Below, in pieces: positions 1 to 9,434 of a DNA stretch of 64,000 nucleotides. The position numbers were made by a program, and so were the translations under genes. Numbering within the stretch: the first letter of the stretch is position 1; each line of letters starts with the position of its first letter. The notes under the pieces were generated by a model that had not been told where the DNA came from, did no database searches, and saw only the letters and a list, made by a program, of their open reading frames with translations. The DNA is from Solimonas sp041659605 (GTDB lineage Bacteria; Pseudomonadota; Gammaproteobacteria; Nevskiales; Nevskiaceae): NCBI GenBank assembly GCA_041659605.1, contig JBAZXW010000008.1, positions 66,702 to 130,701 of the forward strand, read 5' to 3'.

Positions 1-2555
1 CCGTCGGCCGCGGAACTGGTGCGCACGACGGTCGACAGGCCGGTGAGCGTGCTGCCGTCGACGAACCCGAGCGTGGCCTTGTCGAGCACGATCGCGATCG
101 TGCCGTCCGGACTCCAGCTCGAGGTCTCGTCCGGCGTGCCGTCCGGCGTGTAGGTGCCAACCGTATCCTCGATCGAACCCTTGGTGCCGTACTCGAAGCT
201 CGGCATGCCGTCGGTCGTCACCATCGCGACATAGCGCACGCCGGAGCCGTCCGGCGCGTCGTAATAGGTGGCCCAGCGGGTACTCGCCGGCGGCTGCGGA
301 TCGAGCGAGTCGACCTTCATCGTCAGCACCAGCTTGCCGGGCATCTCCTTGGGCTCGGAGAGCGCCGCGAACAGCAGCTCGTGGCCCGGCACGCCGTTGG
401 ACGTGCTGTCGCTGCTGCCGTCGGTGTAGAGCGTGATACCGGGAATGACGCAGGAGCTTTCCTCGACGATCGGCACCACCGGCAGTTCGACCGGATTGCT
501 GTGCACGCCCTCGCCCTGCGCGTTGACGGCGACGACGCGGTAGCGATAGCTCTCCACCGCCGGGTCGGCGCCGAAATCGTCGTAGCGCGCCTTGCCCGTT
601 TCGCCGATCAACACCTCATCGGCGTCGCTGCTGCCGCGGAAGACCTTGTAGCCGGAGATCGCGCTGCCCATGCTCGCCGGCACGCGCCAGCTCAGATGCG
701 CGGCGAGCTGATCGCGCTGACCGGCAAGGCACGCGGCCTTGGGCGGGGCCGGCAGCACCGGGTCATTGGCCGCAAACAGCGGCTTGCCGCCGATCTGGCG
801 CGCGATCGACGCCTTCGCGCTGAAAGTGTTCGAGGCACCGGTTTCGCAATCACCGACACAGCCGTCCGCGAACGCGAACAGCGCGTTGCCCTGCGCGTCG
901 GTCGTGATCTCGTTGAAGTCGAGCAGGTTGCGCTGTCCGGCGCCGCCACCGCCGAGCCAGATGCCCGACTCGCGCTGCACCGGTGCGTCCGGTGTGACGT
1001 TCACCGTGTGCCAGTTCTGCCCGCCGTCGTAGGTGGTCGCGACGAAGCCGTACCACTCCCCGGGGAAATCCAGCGCCTGGAAGTTGCCGCCCTGCGTCGT
1101 GCCGATGAACGCACACGAGGCACGCTCCGGATCGCCGGCCACGGACTGTGCAAACACGGCGTTGACGATGTGCTGGGCGGCGCCGATGTCGTAAGTGTTT
1201 TCCCAGCTCAGACCCTTGTCGTGCGACACCGCCGCGCGCGGATGGCCGTCGCCGCCGACGTAGCAGAAGTACAGCGTGCCGTCGGTGGCGATGCCCAGCG
1301 ACGGATCGGATGCGCCCGGGGTCGAGTCCATCAGCCGGCGCACCGCCCAGGTCACGCCGCCGTCGTCCGAGGCGGTCACGCACTGCTGGTCGCCGCAGGC
1401 CTTGACCGGCACGTAGACCGTGCCATCCGGCGCGACCTTGACGTGACCATGCAGGCCGCCAAAGCCGTCGGTCTGCGCGTTGTAGATCGGAAAGCCGGTC
1501 GGGAACGTCAGGCCGCCGGTGTCGCTGCGCGCGCAGAACGCCGTGAAGCCCGCCTGAGAGCAGTAGTACACCGCGCTGCCGCCGTTGGTCGGCGTACGCA
1601 AAACCGCCAGCGATTCCGGGTACGGACCGGAGCCGACGGTCTGGTGGTCGTAGCCGCCCTCCGGCGGGCTGATCTGGCCCGGCACCCAGGTGTCGCCGTC
1701 GTCGTCGGTGTAGGCGTACATGCTGTTGAGGCCCACCGCGGTCGGCGGCACCGGCACCGGAATGTGCATCTGCGACACGTGCGTGCGCCCCGTTGCTTCG
1801 TCGGTCACCAGGATCGGGTCGGAAGTGATAACGCCGGTGTACGGGAAGCTGACGTCCTCCCACAGCGGATCGCAAACTTCCGGCAGCGGCTCGTCGAGCA
1901 GTTCCGGATACGTCGTGCGCAGCGTCACCGTGCCCGACAAATACATGATGCGATTGGTCTTGCGATTGAAGCCGATCGACGGCTCGCCGGTGTTGCCGTC
2001 GACTTCGTCCGGCGCGCCCCAGGCGACGTATTCCGGTGCCGGGCCGGGTGCGGCCGGAGGCACCGGCGCTTCCTGCGGGCTCGCCAGCTTGAGCGTCGCT
2101 TCGAAGCTGCCGCCGAACACCGTGAACGGCACACCGCGGATCGTGTAGGTGCCATTCTTCGCGCCGATGATCGCGTTCTCCGGGTCGGAAGCCGTGCCGG
2201 CGGTGGTCACCACCGCGCCGGCTTCGTCGAAGATGCGGAAATCGTAGTCCTCGAAGGCGTTCGGCCAGCGCCACTGGATGACGACGATATCGTCCGGATG
2301 CGCCGCCAGATAGGCGTCGGACAGATCGATGGTCAGCGTGTAGATATCGCAGGGCAGCGCGGGCTCGACGCACTCCTCGTCGGCGACGACCGCGCCGGCC
2401 GAGGCGTTGCGCACTGGAAACGGACCGGCACCGTAGGCCAACTCGCGCGTACCGTCGGAGATCGTGCCAGCGTCCGGGGTCGCCGCGGACACGCCCGTTG
2501 CCAATGACAGGAAACCGGCCGCGGACAGAGCCGCAGCGGCAAAATGCATACGCAT
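1..2555 (-). CDS. Secreted Asp-box (BNR) and fibronectin III exoprotein, C-terminus outside window
   Basis: Large exported protein of unknown substrate. The frame is open from its ATG to the left edge, giving 851 visible codons. Residues 1-24 are a signal peptide ending VSA|ATP. The middle carries four Asp-box motifs of the sialidase/BNR type: TDDDGDTW near residue 280, SDDGGVTW near 398, SHDKGLSW near 447 and TYDGGQNW near 512. These suggest a beta-propeller. A fibronectin type III-like domain follows at about 596-680, then a further Asp/Gly-rich region runs to the edge. A GGGGAAAG ribosome site lies just before the ATG, and a 6-bp GGCGGG/CCCGCC hairpin lies at 2577-2593 in the leader. It is transcribed away from feoA. 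Asp-boxes also occur in non-sialidase exoproteins, so no enzyme activity is claimed. The frame was translated directly and contains no stop. Confidence 0.85.
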   Translation of the reverse strand, partial: MRMHFAAAALSAAGFLSLATGVSAATPDAGTISDGTRELAYGAGPFPVRNASAGAVVADEECVEPALPCDIYTLTIDLSDAYLAAHPDDIVVIQWRWPNAFEDYDFRIFDEAGAVVTTAGTASDPENAIIGAKNGTYTIRGVPFTVFGGSFEATLKLASPQEAPVPPAAPGPAPEYVAWGAPDEVDGNTGEPSIGFNRKTNRIMYLSGTVTLRTTYPELLDEPLPEVCDPLWEDVSFPYTGVITSDPILVTDEATGRTHVSQMHIPVPVPPTAVGLNSMYAYTDDDGDTWVPGQISPPEGGYDHQTVGSGPYPESLAVLRTPTNGGSAVYYCSQAGFTAFCARSDTGGLTFPTGFPIYNAQTDGFGGLHGHVKVAPDGTVYVPVKACGDQQCVTASDDGGVTWAVRRLMDSTPGASDPSLGIATDGTLYFCYVGGDGHPRAAVSHDKGLSWENTYDIGAAQHIVNAVFAQSVAGDPERASCAFIGTTQGGNFQALDFPGEWYGFVATTYDGGQNWHTVNVTPDAPVQRESGIWLGGGGAGQRNLLDFNEITTDAQGNALFAFADGCVGDCETGASNTFSAKASIARQIGGKPLFAANDPVLPAPPKAACLAGQRDQLAAHLSWRVPASMGSAISGYKVFRGSSDADEVLIGETGKARYDDFGADPAVESYRYRVVAVNAQGEGVHSNPVELPVVPIVEESSCVIPGITLYTDGSSDSTSNGVPGHELLFAALSEPKEMPGKLVLTMKVDSLDPQPPASTRWATYYDAPDGSGVRYVAMVTTDGMPSFEYGTKGSIEDTVGTYTPDGTPDETSSWSPDGTIAIVLDKATLGFVDGSTLTGLSTVVRTSSAAD

Positions 2556-2713
2556 GGTACTTTCCCCAAAATCGTGGGCGGGTCAATCCCGCCGCTGTCG
2601 TGATACAACGCGCGGCAATTATTACGCCAAGTGACAGCCGGCGGACAGCAGCCGAACGACGGCGACGACCGGGGGAGAGGGAGGGGAGACAGGACGCAGC
2701 GGTCGATGTATCA

Positions 2714-2728
2714 TGAGAATCATTCTTA
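2714..2728 (+). promoter_or_regulatory. Fur box upstream of feoA
   Basis: The 15-mer TGAGAATCATTCTTA matches the 7-1-7 Fur consensus TGATAATCATTATCA at 12 of 15 positions. It ends 25 bp before the feoA start codon, where it would block the promoter when Fur is loaded with iron. This fits the usual iron repression of feo operons. Confidence 0.75.
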
Positions 2729-2753
2729 TCTGTCTCACTTGACGCCGCTGCCG

Positions 2754-2996
2754 ATGCGCTTGTCCGATCTTCCCCATCACGCCACCGCCCTCGTGTTGGC
2801 TGTCGAGGGTGTCGGCGCGAACGACACCATCGCGCACCGCCTGCGCGATCTGGGCTTCGTCAAAGGTGAGCCGGTGCGCGTGGTTGCGCACGGCCCGTTC
2901 CAGCGCGACCCGTTGCTGGTGCAGATCGGCTTCACCCGCTTTGCGCTGCGTCGCACCGAAGCGCAGCGCGTCCGCGTCGAGCTGGCGGCCGCCTGA
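2754..2996 (+). CDS. feoA: Ferrous iron transport protein A
   Basis: Small cytoplasmic SH3-like protein that supports FeoB-mediated Fe(II) uptake. At 80 residues it has the usual FeoA length. It begins MRLSDLP and keeps the family pattern of a hydrophobic strand, the AHRLRDLGFVKGEPV segment and a C-terminal ALRRTEAQRV stretch. A longer reading frame runs upstream through the Fur box, so the ATG at 2754 is chosen because it leaves the operator outside the gene. The ribosome site before it is weak. feoB follows after 8 bp with a GAGGA site between, so the two are one operon. Confidence 0.9.
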   Translation: MRLSDLPHHATALVLAVEGVGANDTIAHRLRDLGFVKGEPVRVVAHGPFQRDPLLVQIGFTRFALRRTEAQRVRVELAAA

Positions 2997-3004
2997 GGAC
3001 CGCG

Positions 3005-4837
3005 GTGGACACAGCCCTGCATATCGCGCTGGTCGGCAACCCGAACTCGGGCAAGACCGCGCTGTTCAATCGCCTGACCGGCAGCCGGCAGAAGGTTGCC
3101 AACTACGCCGGCGTCACCGTCGAGCGCAAGGAAGGCCGTTTCGTCGCCCCGTCCGGCCGCAGCATCCGTGTACTCGACCTGCCCGGAACCTACAGCCTCG
3201 CGGCGACGAGCCCGGACGAGGCGGTCACGCGCGACGTCTGCATGGGTCGTTTCGAAAGCGAGGCGCGTCCCGACCTGCTGGTCTGCGTCGTCGACGCGAC
3301 CAACCTGCGCCTGCACCTGCGCTTCGTCCTCGAACTGCAGCAGCTCGGCCTGCCGATGGTCCTGGCGCTGAACATGAGCGACGCCGCGGCGCAGCGCGGC
3401 ATCCGCATCGACATCGACAAGCTGCACCAGCGCCTCGGCATCCCGGTGGTCGAAACCGTTGCGGTGCGCCACCGCGGCACCGACGAACTGGTGCGCCAGC
3501 TCGACGCCGCACTGCCGCAGGTGCCGCCGGCCCCGCCCGCGGACGCCGATCTGCACGCGCAGGTGAGTCGCCTGCTCGCCGAATGCGTCAGTGTGCCGAG
3601 CCGTACCGCACGCATCGACGATGCGCTCGATCGCTGGCTGCTGCATCCGAGCCTGGGACTGGCGATCCTGACCGTGCTGATGTTCTTCATGTTCCAGGCC
3701 GTGTTCTCCTGGGCCGGGCCTTTGATGGACGGCATCGACGGTGCGGTCTCCTGGGTCGGCGCCCTGCTGTCGACGCTGCTGCCCGACGGCGCGCTGAAGA
3801 GCCTGCTGGTCGACGGCATCGTCGCCGGCGTCGGCAGTGTCGTCGTGTTCCTGCCGCAGATCCTGATCCTGTTCCTGTTCATCCTGCTGCTTGAGGAGTC
3901 CGGCTACCTGCCGCGCGCAGCCTTCCTGCTCGACCGGCTGATGGTCGGCGCTGGTCTGACCGGGCGCTCGTTCATCCCGCTGCTGTCGAGCTTCGCCTGC
4001 GCGGTGCCCGGCATCATGGCGGCGCGCACGATCCAGGATCCGCGCGATCGCCTGGCGACGATCCTGGTCGCGCCGCTGATGACCTGCTCGGCGCGACTGC
4101 CGGTCTACGCGCTGCTGATCGGCGCCTTCATCCCGCAGCGCACCGTCGCCGGCCTGTTCAACCTGCAGGGCCTGGTGCTGTTCGGTCTGTACGTCGCCGG
4201 CATCGTCGGCGCGCTCGCGGTCGCGCGCGTGATGAAGGCCTGGCGCAAGGACGAGACCGAGCACGCGCTGCTGCTGGAACTGCCGAGCTACCGCGTTCCG
4301 AATCCGCTGGACATCGCCATCGGCCTGTGGGAGCGCACGCTGATCTTTCTGCGCCGCGTCGGCACCATCATCCTGTCGCTGACGGTGCTGCTGTGGCTGC
4401 TGTCGAGCTACCCTGCACCGCCGCCGGATTTCACCGGCGCGGCCATCGAGTACAGCCTTGCCGGCCGCATCGGCCAGGCGCTGCATGTACTGTTCGCGCC
4501 GATCGGCTTCAACTGGCAGATCTGCATCGCCCTGGTGCCCGGCCTCGCCGCACGCGAAGTCGCCGTCAGCGCGCTGGCCACCGTCTACGCGCTGACCGCA
4601 ACCGGCGACGATTCCGCCGCGCAGCTGCTGCCGATCATTTCCTCTCAATGGTCGCTGGCGACCGCGCTGTCGCTGCTGGCCTGGTACGTGTTCGCGCCGC
4701 AGTGCGTCTCGACGCTGGCGGTCATCCGCCGCGAGACACAGTCCTGGCGCACCGTCGGACTCGCGGCCGGCTACCTGTTTGCGCTGGCGTATCTGGCATC
4801 GTTCGTCACCTATCAGCTGACACGGGTGCTGACGTGA
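3005..4837 (+). CDS. feoB: Ferrous iron transporter B
   Basis: Inner-membrane Fe(II) transporter with an N-terminal G-protein domain. Visible GTPase motifs are G1 GNPNSGKT (11-18), G3 DLPG (58-61) and G4 NMSD (123-126). After a helical GDI-like region, the C-terminal half holds two nucleoside-recognition (Gate) membrane domains, with typical segments such as LPRAAFLLDRLMVGAGLTGR and SCFAC-like pore stretches. At 610 residues it belongs to the short FeoB class and lacks the long C-terminal tail of the E. coli protein. The start is a GTG preceded by GAGGA. Its stop overlaps the GTG of the next gene (GTGA), so translation of the two is probably coupled. Confidence 0.95.
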   Translation: MDTALHIALVGNPNSGKTALFNRLTGSRQKVANYAGVTVERKEGRFVAPSGRSIRVLDLPGTYSLAATSPDEAVTRDVCMGRFESEARPDLLVCVVDATNLRLHLRFVLELQQLGLPMVLALNMSDAAAQRGIRIDIDKLHQRLGIPVVETVAVRHRGTDELVRQLDAALPQVPPAPPADADLHAQVSRLLAECVSVPSRTARIDDALDRWLLHPSLGLAILTVLMFFMFQAVFSWAGPLMDGIDGAVSWVGALLSTLLPDGALKSLLVDGIVAGVGSVVVFLPQILILFLFILLLEESGYLPRAAFLLDRLMVGAGLTGRSFIPLLSSFACAVPGIMAARTIQDPRDRLATILVAPLMTCSARLPVYALLIGAFIPQRTVAGLFNLQGLVLFGLYVAGIVGALAVARVMKAWRKDETEHALLLELPSYRVPNPLDIAIGLWERTLIFLRRVGTIILSLTVLLWLLSSYPAPPPDFTGAAIEYSLAGRIGQALHVLFAPIGFNWQICIALVPGLAAREVAVSALATVYALTATGDDSAAQLLPIISSQWSLATALSLLAWYVFAPQCVSTLAVIRRETQSWRTVGLAAGYLFALAYLASFVTYQLTRVLT

Positions 4838-5082
4838 ACGCGTACGCCTGGTTCGAGTTTGCGGTCATCGCCGTGCTGGTCGGCTGGAGTACGTGGACCG
4901 TGTTCGGTCGCATGCTCCCCGCGGTACGGTCCCGCCTTCTGAAGGCGCTCGGCCGGGAATCGCCGAAGATCGCCGCAGGCTGCGACAGCGGTTGCAGCAG
5001 CTGCGCGGGTTGCGCGACCGTCGCAGCCGCCGCACCCAAGCCCGACGAGCAAACCGTCCGCTTCGACCGGCAATCGCGCTGA
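4834..5082 (+). CDS. Small Cys-rich membrane protein of the feo operon
   Basis: An 82-residue protein in the third slot of the feo operon, where other bacteria have feoC or a FeoB-associated Cys-rich protein. One membrane helix spans about residues 5-25 (WFEFAVIAVLVGWSTW). It is followed by a basic stretch and a cysteine cluster, CDSGCSSCAGC, at about 50-60. The tail is polar. The GTG start overlaps the feoB stop. The architecture matches FeoB-associated Cys-rich or DUF6587-type proteins, which are thought to help FeoB, perhaps by binding iron or sensing redox. The function itself is inferred from position. Confidence 0.8.
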   Translation: MNAYAWFEFAVIAVLVGWSTWTVFGRMLPAVRSRLLKALGRESPKIAAGCDSGCSSCAGCATVAAAAPKPDEQTVRFDRQSR

Positions 5083-5191
5083 ACCGCGGAAGCGGGCCTG
5101 CATCGGCGCACGCCTGCGTGCGTGAGATAATCAGCGCACCATCCGCATTGAACCGGCTGCGCCCGTCCGGGCCGGCCCGAAAACGCACTTC

Positions 5192-8100
5192 GTGAGCTTT
5201 TCTCCCCTGAACCCGGCCGTGACGGCCGACGGACCGACGCGCTGGCCGGCATTGCCCGGCGCCTCGGCCGCCCTGGCCACCGCCGGCGCCGCCGCCCGCC
5301 ACGCAGGCCTGACCGTCGTTCTCGTCGCCGACGAGCAGCACGCCTATCGCGTCGAGGAGGAGCTGCGCTTCTTCCTGCCCAAGGATCTGCCGCTGGTTCA
5401 CCTGCCGGACACGGAGGTTCTGCCCTACGACCAGTTCTCGCCGCACCAGGAAATCCTCTCGCAGCGCCTCGCCGCCCTGCACCGCCTGCCGCGCATGCAG
5501 CGCGGCGTCCTGCTGACCACGGCCGACCAGCTGATCCAGCGCCTGCCGCCACGCAGCTGGCTCGACAGCCGCGCCTTCCAGCTCGAAGTCGGCGAGAAAC
5601 TCGACCCGCTGCGCTTCCGCGAGCGCCTGGTCGCGGTCGGCTATCAGTCCGTGTCCGAGGTCCAGGCGCAGGGCGAGTTCGCAGTGCGCGGCGCATTGAT
5701 CGACCTGTTCCCGATGGGCAGCGAGACGGCTTACCGCATCGACCTTTTCGACGACGAGATCGAAACCATCCGCAGCTTCGATCCGGAGACCCAGCGCAGC
5801 CAGGACAAGGTGGCGCAGATCCGCCTGCTCCCGGCGCGCGAGTTCCCGACCGACAAGGACGGCATCGACACATTCCGCGGCAACTATCGCGAGACCTTCG
5901 CCGGCGATCCGTCGCGCTCGCGCATCTACAGCGAGGTCAGCCGCGGCCTGATGCCGGGCGGCATCGAGGCCTGGCTGCCGCTGTTCTTCGCGCCGCGGAC
6001 GACGGCGACGCTGACCGACTATCTGCCATCCGATGCGCTGCTGATCGCGCTTGACGACATCGATGCCGCGCTCAGCGAGGACTGGCGGCAGATCGAGGAA
6101 CGCTACGAACGTTATCGCGGCGACATCGAGCGGCCGCTGCTCAAACCCGCCGACCTGTTCCGCACACCGGCGCAGGCGCTCGGCGATCTGCAGCGTTTCG
6201 CCCACGTGCAGATCGGCGAAGCCGAAGGTGGCGTCGAGGTGTTCGCCGCCGGCGCGGAGCCGATCCGTCACGCGCTGGCCGCACACGAAGACCGCGTGCT
6301 GTTCGTCGCCGAATCGCCGGGACGGCGCGAAGCCCTGCTCGGCTGGCTCCGCCCGTTCGGCATCCTGCCGCGCGAGTACGCCGACTGGGCTGCGTTCGCC
6401 GGCGACGGCAAACGCTATGGCATCACGCTCGGCCCGATCCAGAACAGCTTCCGCCTGCCCGCCGACGGCATCGGCCTGGTGTCCGAAACGCAGGTCTTCG
6501 GCCTGCACGCACCGGCGCAGCAGATCCGCCGCCGCACGCGCATCCGCGATCCGGAAACGATCCTGCGCGACCTGTCGTCGCTGGTGCCGGGCGCGCCGGT
6601 CGTGCACGTCGAGCACGGTGTCGGCCGCTACCTCGGCCTGCAGCGTCTCGATGCGGGCGGCGTCGAGGCCGAATACCTGGTGCTCGAATACGCCAACAAC
6701 GGCAAGCTGTACGTGCCGGTCGCCTCGCTCAACCTGATTCACCGCTATACCGGCGGCGAACCGGAGACCGCGCCGCTGCACAGCCTCGGCTCCGATCGCT
6801 GGGCCAAGGCGCAGGCGCGAGCCCGCGAAAAGGCCCACGACGTCGCCGCCGAGCTGTTGCAGGTGCAGGCGCGGCGATTGGCCAAACCGGGCATCGCCCT
6901 CGAGTTCGACGCGGCCGAGTACGCGCGTTTCTGCGAGGGCTTCCCGTTCGCGCCGACGCCGGACCAGCAGACCGCGATCGACGCCGTGCTGGCCGACCTG
7001 CGCACCGAACGGCCGATGGACCGCGTCGTCTGCGGCGACGTCGGATTCGGCAAGACCGAGGTCGCGCTGCGCGCCGCCTTCGTCGCCGCACGCGCCGGCC
7101 GCCAGGTCTGCGTGCTGGCGCCGACGACCCTGCTGGTCGAACAGCACGCGAAGAATTTTGCCGACCGCTTCGCCGGCTTTCCGATCCGCGTCGGCGCGCT
7201 GTCGCGCATGCGCACGACCAGGGAGCAGAACGCGTTGCTGCAGGAAATGGCCGACGGTCGTCTCGACGTCGTCATCGGCACGCACCGCCTGCTGCAGGAG
7301 GACGTGCACTTCAAGAACCTGGGCCTGGTCATCGTCGACGAGGAACACCGCTTTGGCGTGCGCCACAAGGAACGGCTGAAGAATCTGCGTGCCGAGGTCG
7401 ACCTGCTGACGCTGACCGCGACACCGATCCCACGCACGCTGAACATGAGCCTGGCCGGACTGCGCGAGCTGTCGATCATCGCGACACCGCCGGCGTCGCG
7501 GCTGTCAATCAAGACCTCGGTGTCGGAATGGAGCAACGCGCTGGTGCAGGAAGCCTGCCTGCGCGAGTTGCGCCGCGGCGGGCAGATCTTCGTGCTGCAC
7601 AACGAAGTGCGTGACATCGAGTCGTTCAGCCGCAAGCTGCAGGAGCTGGTGCCCGAAGGCCGCGTGCGCTACGCGCACGGCCAGATGCGCGAGCGCGAAC
7701 TCGAGCAGGTCATGCTCGATTTCTATCACCAGCGCTTCAACGTCCTGGTGTGCACGACGATCATCGAATCCGGCATCGACGTACCGACCGCCAACACGAT
7801 AGTCATCGACCGCGCCGACCAGTTCGGCCTGGCGCAGCTGCACCAGCTGCGCGGCCGCGTCGGCCGCAGCCACCATCGCGGCTATGCGTACCTGATGGTG
7901 CCGAGCCGGCGTGCGCTCAATGCAGACGCGCAGAAGCGGCTGGAAGCGATCGAGACCCTCGGCGATCTCGGCTCCGGTTTCGCGCTGGCGACGCAGGACC
8001 TCGAAATCCGCGGCGCCGGCGAACTGCTCGGCGCCGAACAGTCCGGGCAGATCGAGGAAGTCGGCTTCACGCTGTACGCGGAACTGCTGACGCGGGCGGT

Positions 8101-8587
8101 CAAGGCGATCAAGACCGGCAAGCTCGACGACACACCGTTCGGCCGCGCCGGCTGCGAGGTCGATCTGGGTGCCGCCGCCCTGATCCCGGATGTTTACATC
8201 CCCGACGTGCATACGCGCCTGACGCTGTACAAGCGCATCGCCGAAGCCGCGGATGAAACGGAGCTGCGCGAGCTGAAGGTCGAGATGATCGACCGCTTCG
8301 GCCTGCTGCCGCCGCCCTGCGAGCGCCTGTTCGAAGCCGCCGAACTGCGCGTCAGCGCGCAGGCGCTCGGCCTCAAGCGCATCCGCGCCGGCAGCCCGTC
8401 GATCACCATCGAATTCGGGGCGCAGCCGCGCGTCGATCCGGCCAAGATGATCCGCCTGATCCAGGCGCAGCCCAAGGTCTACAGGCTCGAAGGTCAGACG
8501 CGCCTGCATTGCTTTGGCAACTTCGACGCCGTCGAATCGCGCGCGCCGCGCGCGCAGGAGCTGTTGGCTACACTGCGCCCGAGCTGA
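5192..8587 (+). CDS. mfd: Transcription-repair coupling factor Mfd
   Basis: ATP-dependent translocase that removes RNA polymerase stalled at DNA lesions and recruits UvrA. At 1131 residues it is close to the E. coli length of 1148. The order is typical: a UvrB-like N-terminal region (LPDTEVLPYDQFSPHQEI near 70), an RNA polymerase-interacting domain near 475-540 (VHVEHGVGRYLGL), helicase motifs with Walker A GDVGFGKTEVALR near 613, DEEH box VIVDEEHRFGV near 715, TATPIPRTLNMSL, and motif VI QLRGRVGRS. A C-terminal UvrA-binding TRCF domain follows. The start is GTG. csiV follows 26 bp downstream, as in many relatives. Confidence 0.97.
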   Translation: MSFSPLNPAVTADGPTRWPALPGASAALATAGAAARHAGLTVVLVADEQHAYRVEEELRFFLPKDLPLVHLPDTEVLPYDQFSPHQEILSQRLAALHRLPRMQRGVLLTTADQLIQRLPPRSWLDSRAFQLEVGEKLDPLRFRERLVAVGYQSVSEVQAQGEFAVRGALIDLFPMGSETAYRIDLFDDEIETIRSFDPETQRSQDKVAQIRLLPAREFPTDKDGIDTFRGNYRETFAGDPSRSRIYSEVSRGLMPGGIEAWLPLFFAPRTTATLTDYLPSDALLIALDDIDAALSEDWRQIEERYERYRGDIERPLLKPADLFRTPAQALGDLQRFAHVQIGEAEGGVEVFAAGAEPIRHALAAHEDRVLFVAESPGRREALLGWLRPFGILPREYADWAAFAGDGKRYGITLGPIQNSFRLPADGIGLVSETQVFGLHAPAQQIRRRTRIRDPETILRDLSSLVPGAPVVHVEHGVGRYLGLQRLDAGGVEAEYLVLEYANNGKLYVPVASLNLIHRYTGGEPETAPLHSLGSDRWAKAQARAREKAHDVAAELLQVQARRLAKPGIALEFDAAEYARFCEGFPFAPTPDQQTAIDAVLADLRTERPMDRVVCGDVGFGKTEVALRAAFVAARAGRQVCVLAPTTLLVEQHAKNFADRFAGFPIRVGALSRMRTTREQNALLQEMADGRLDVVIGTHRLLQEDVHFKNLGLVIVDEEHRFGVRHKERLKNLRAEVDLLTLTATPIPRTLNMSLAGLRELSIIATPPASRLSIKTSVSEWSNALVQEACLRELRRGGQIFVLHNEVRDIESFSRKLQELVPEGRVRYAHGQMRERELEQVMLDFYHQRFNVLVCTTIIESGIDVPTANTIVIDRADQFGLAQLHQLRGRVGRSHHRGYAYLMVPSRRALNADAQKRLEAIETLGDLGSGFALATQDLEIRGAGELLGAEQSGQIEEVGFTLYAELLTRAVKAIKTGKLDDTPFGRAGCEVDLGAAALIPDVYIPDVHTRLTLYKRIAEAADETELRELKVEMIDRFGLLPPPCERLFEAAELRVSAQALGLKRIRAGSPSITIEFGAQPRVDPAKMIRLIQAQPKVYRLEGQTRLHCFGNFDAVESRAPRAQELLATLRPS

Positions 8588-8613
8588 GATCGGACCCTAA
8601 GGCGATGGAGAAC

Positions 8614-9210
8614 ATGAAACACCGCGTGCGCGCACCTCTCTTTGCACTGGCACTGGCCTTTTTCAGCCTGCCCGCGCTGGCCGAGACCTACCGCGTCGAC
8701 CTGATCGTCTTTCTCGACCGATACGCCTCGGGCGAGTCGGGTCATGCACCGGTCGCTCCCGCCGAAAATGCGATCGCGCTCGATGACAGCGCCGCGCTGA
8801 CTGCGGCCGGTATCACGCTGCTGCCGGATGCGGAGTTCGGTTTGCAGCAGCAATGGACGCAGCTGCGCAACGCCGCACGCTTCCAGCCGCTGATTCGCCT
8901 GGCATGGACGCAAAAGGATCCCCCCTCCGACCGCGGCCCGGCGCTCAAGCTGCGCCAGGGTCAATTGCTTGACGTCTTCGACCCGTTGACCGCGAGCGCC
9001 TATACGCTCGCACCGGTCGACGGCAGCGTCGCGCTGCTGCTGAACCGCTACCTCCAGGTCGACGCCGACCTGCGCTACACGGTTCCGTCCGGCGACGGCT
9101 TCGTGCAGTACGAGCTGCGCGAGCGGCGCCGCATGCGCCGCGACGAGCTCCATCACCTCGACAGCGCCAAGCTCGGCATCGTCGCGAAAGTCTCGCGCGT
9201 CGACCGTTAA
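8614..9210 (+). CDS. csiV: CsiV-family periplasmic protein
   Basis: A 198-residue exported protein. It has a signal peptide (MKHRVRAPLFALALAFF...ALA|ET) and then the family's opening strand YRVDLIVFLDRY. CsiV proteins bind peptidoglycan and, in Vibrio, activate the class A penicillin-binding protein PBP1A through LpoA. Whether it does so here is inference. The family is commonly encoded next to mfd, which matches this site. The ATG at 8614 is preferred over the one at 8605 because GGAG lies five bases before it. The C-terminal half (DGFVQYELRERRRMRRDELHH) is the conserved domain end. Confidence 0.8.
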   Translation: MKHRVRAPLFALALAFFSLPALAETYRVDLIVFLDRYASGESGHAPVAPAENAIALDDSAALTAAGITLLPDAEFGLQQQWTQLRNAARFQPLIRLAWTQKDPPSDRGPALKLRQGQLLDVFDPLTASAYTLAPVDGSVALLLNRYLQVDADLRYTVPSGDGFVQYELRERRRMRRDELHHLDSAKLGIVAKVSRVDR

Positions 9211-9434
9211 GCACTTGGGCGGAATCGACCGCCAACAGCAGTCCAGCCGCGCTGCAGGCCGACGAGCCGAAGGGCATGCGCTGTCCGGAGCCTTGGGCTA
9301 TGCTAGGAACAAATCGGGTCTTTCGCTTTCTGGCGCAAGTTGTCGATCAGGCCGTAGCACCCTGAACCGGGCATAACCAGCTCGTATGCAGGGGAGTACG
9401 CGTCGGACCGGCAGCGAACAATGAGGAGACTACG

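Noticed and set aside
381..2507. 708-codon plus-strand open frame
   Set aside because: Low-complexity Arg/Ala/His/Val protein typical of the antisense of GC-rich coding DNA; the opposite strand encodes a signal peptide, Asp-boxes and an FN3 domain in one frame.
2706..2753. Longer feoA start (MYHENHSYL)
   Set aside because: It would start inside the Fur box; the family length and N-terminus fit the later ATG.
4865..7366. 833-codon minus-strand open frame
   Set aside because: Antisense to feo/mfd; no motif, while mfd is unmistakable on the plus strand.
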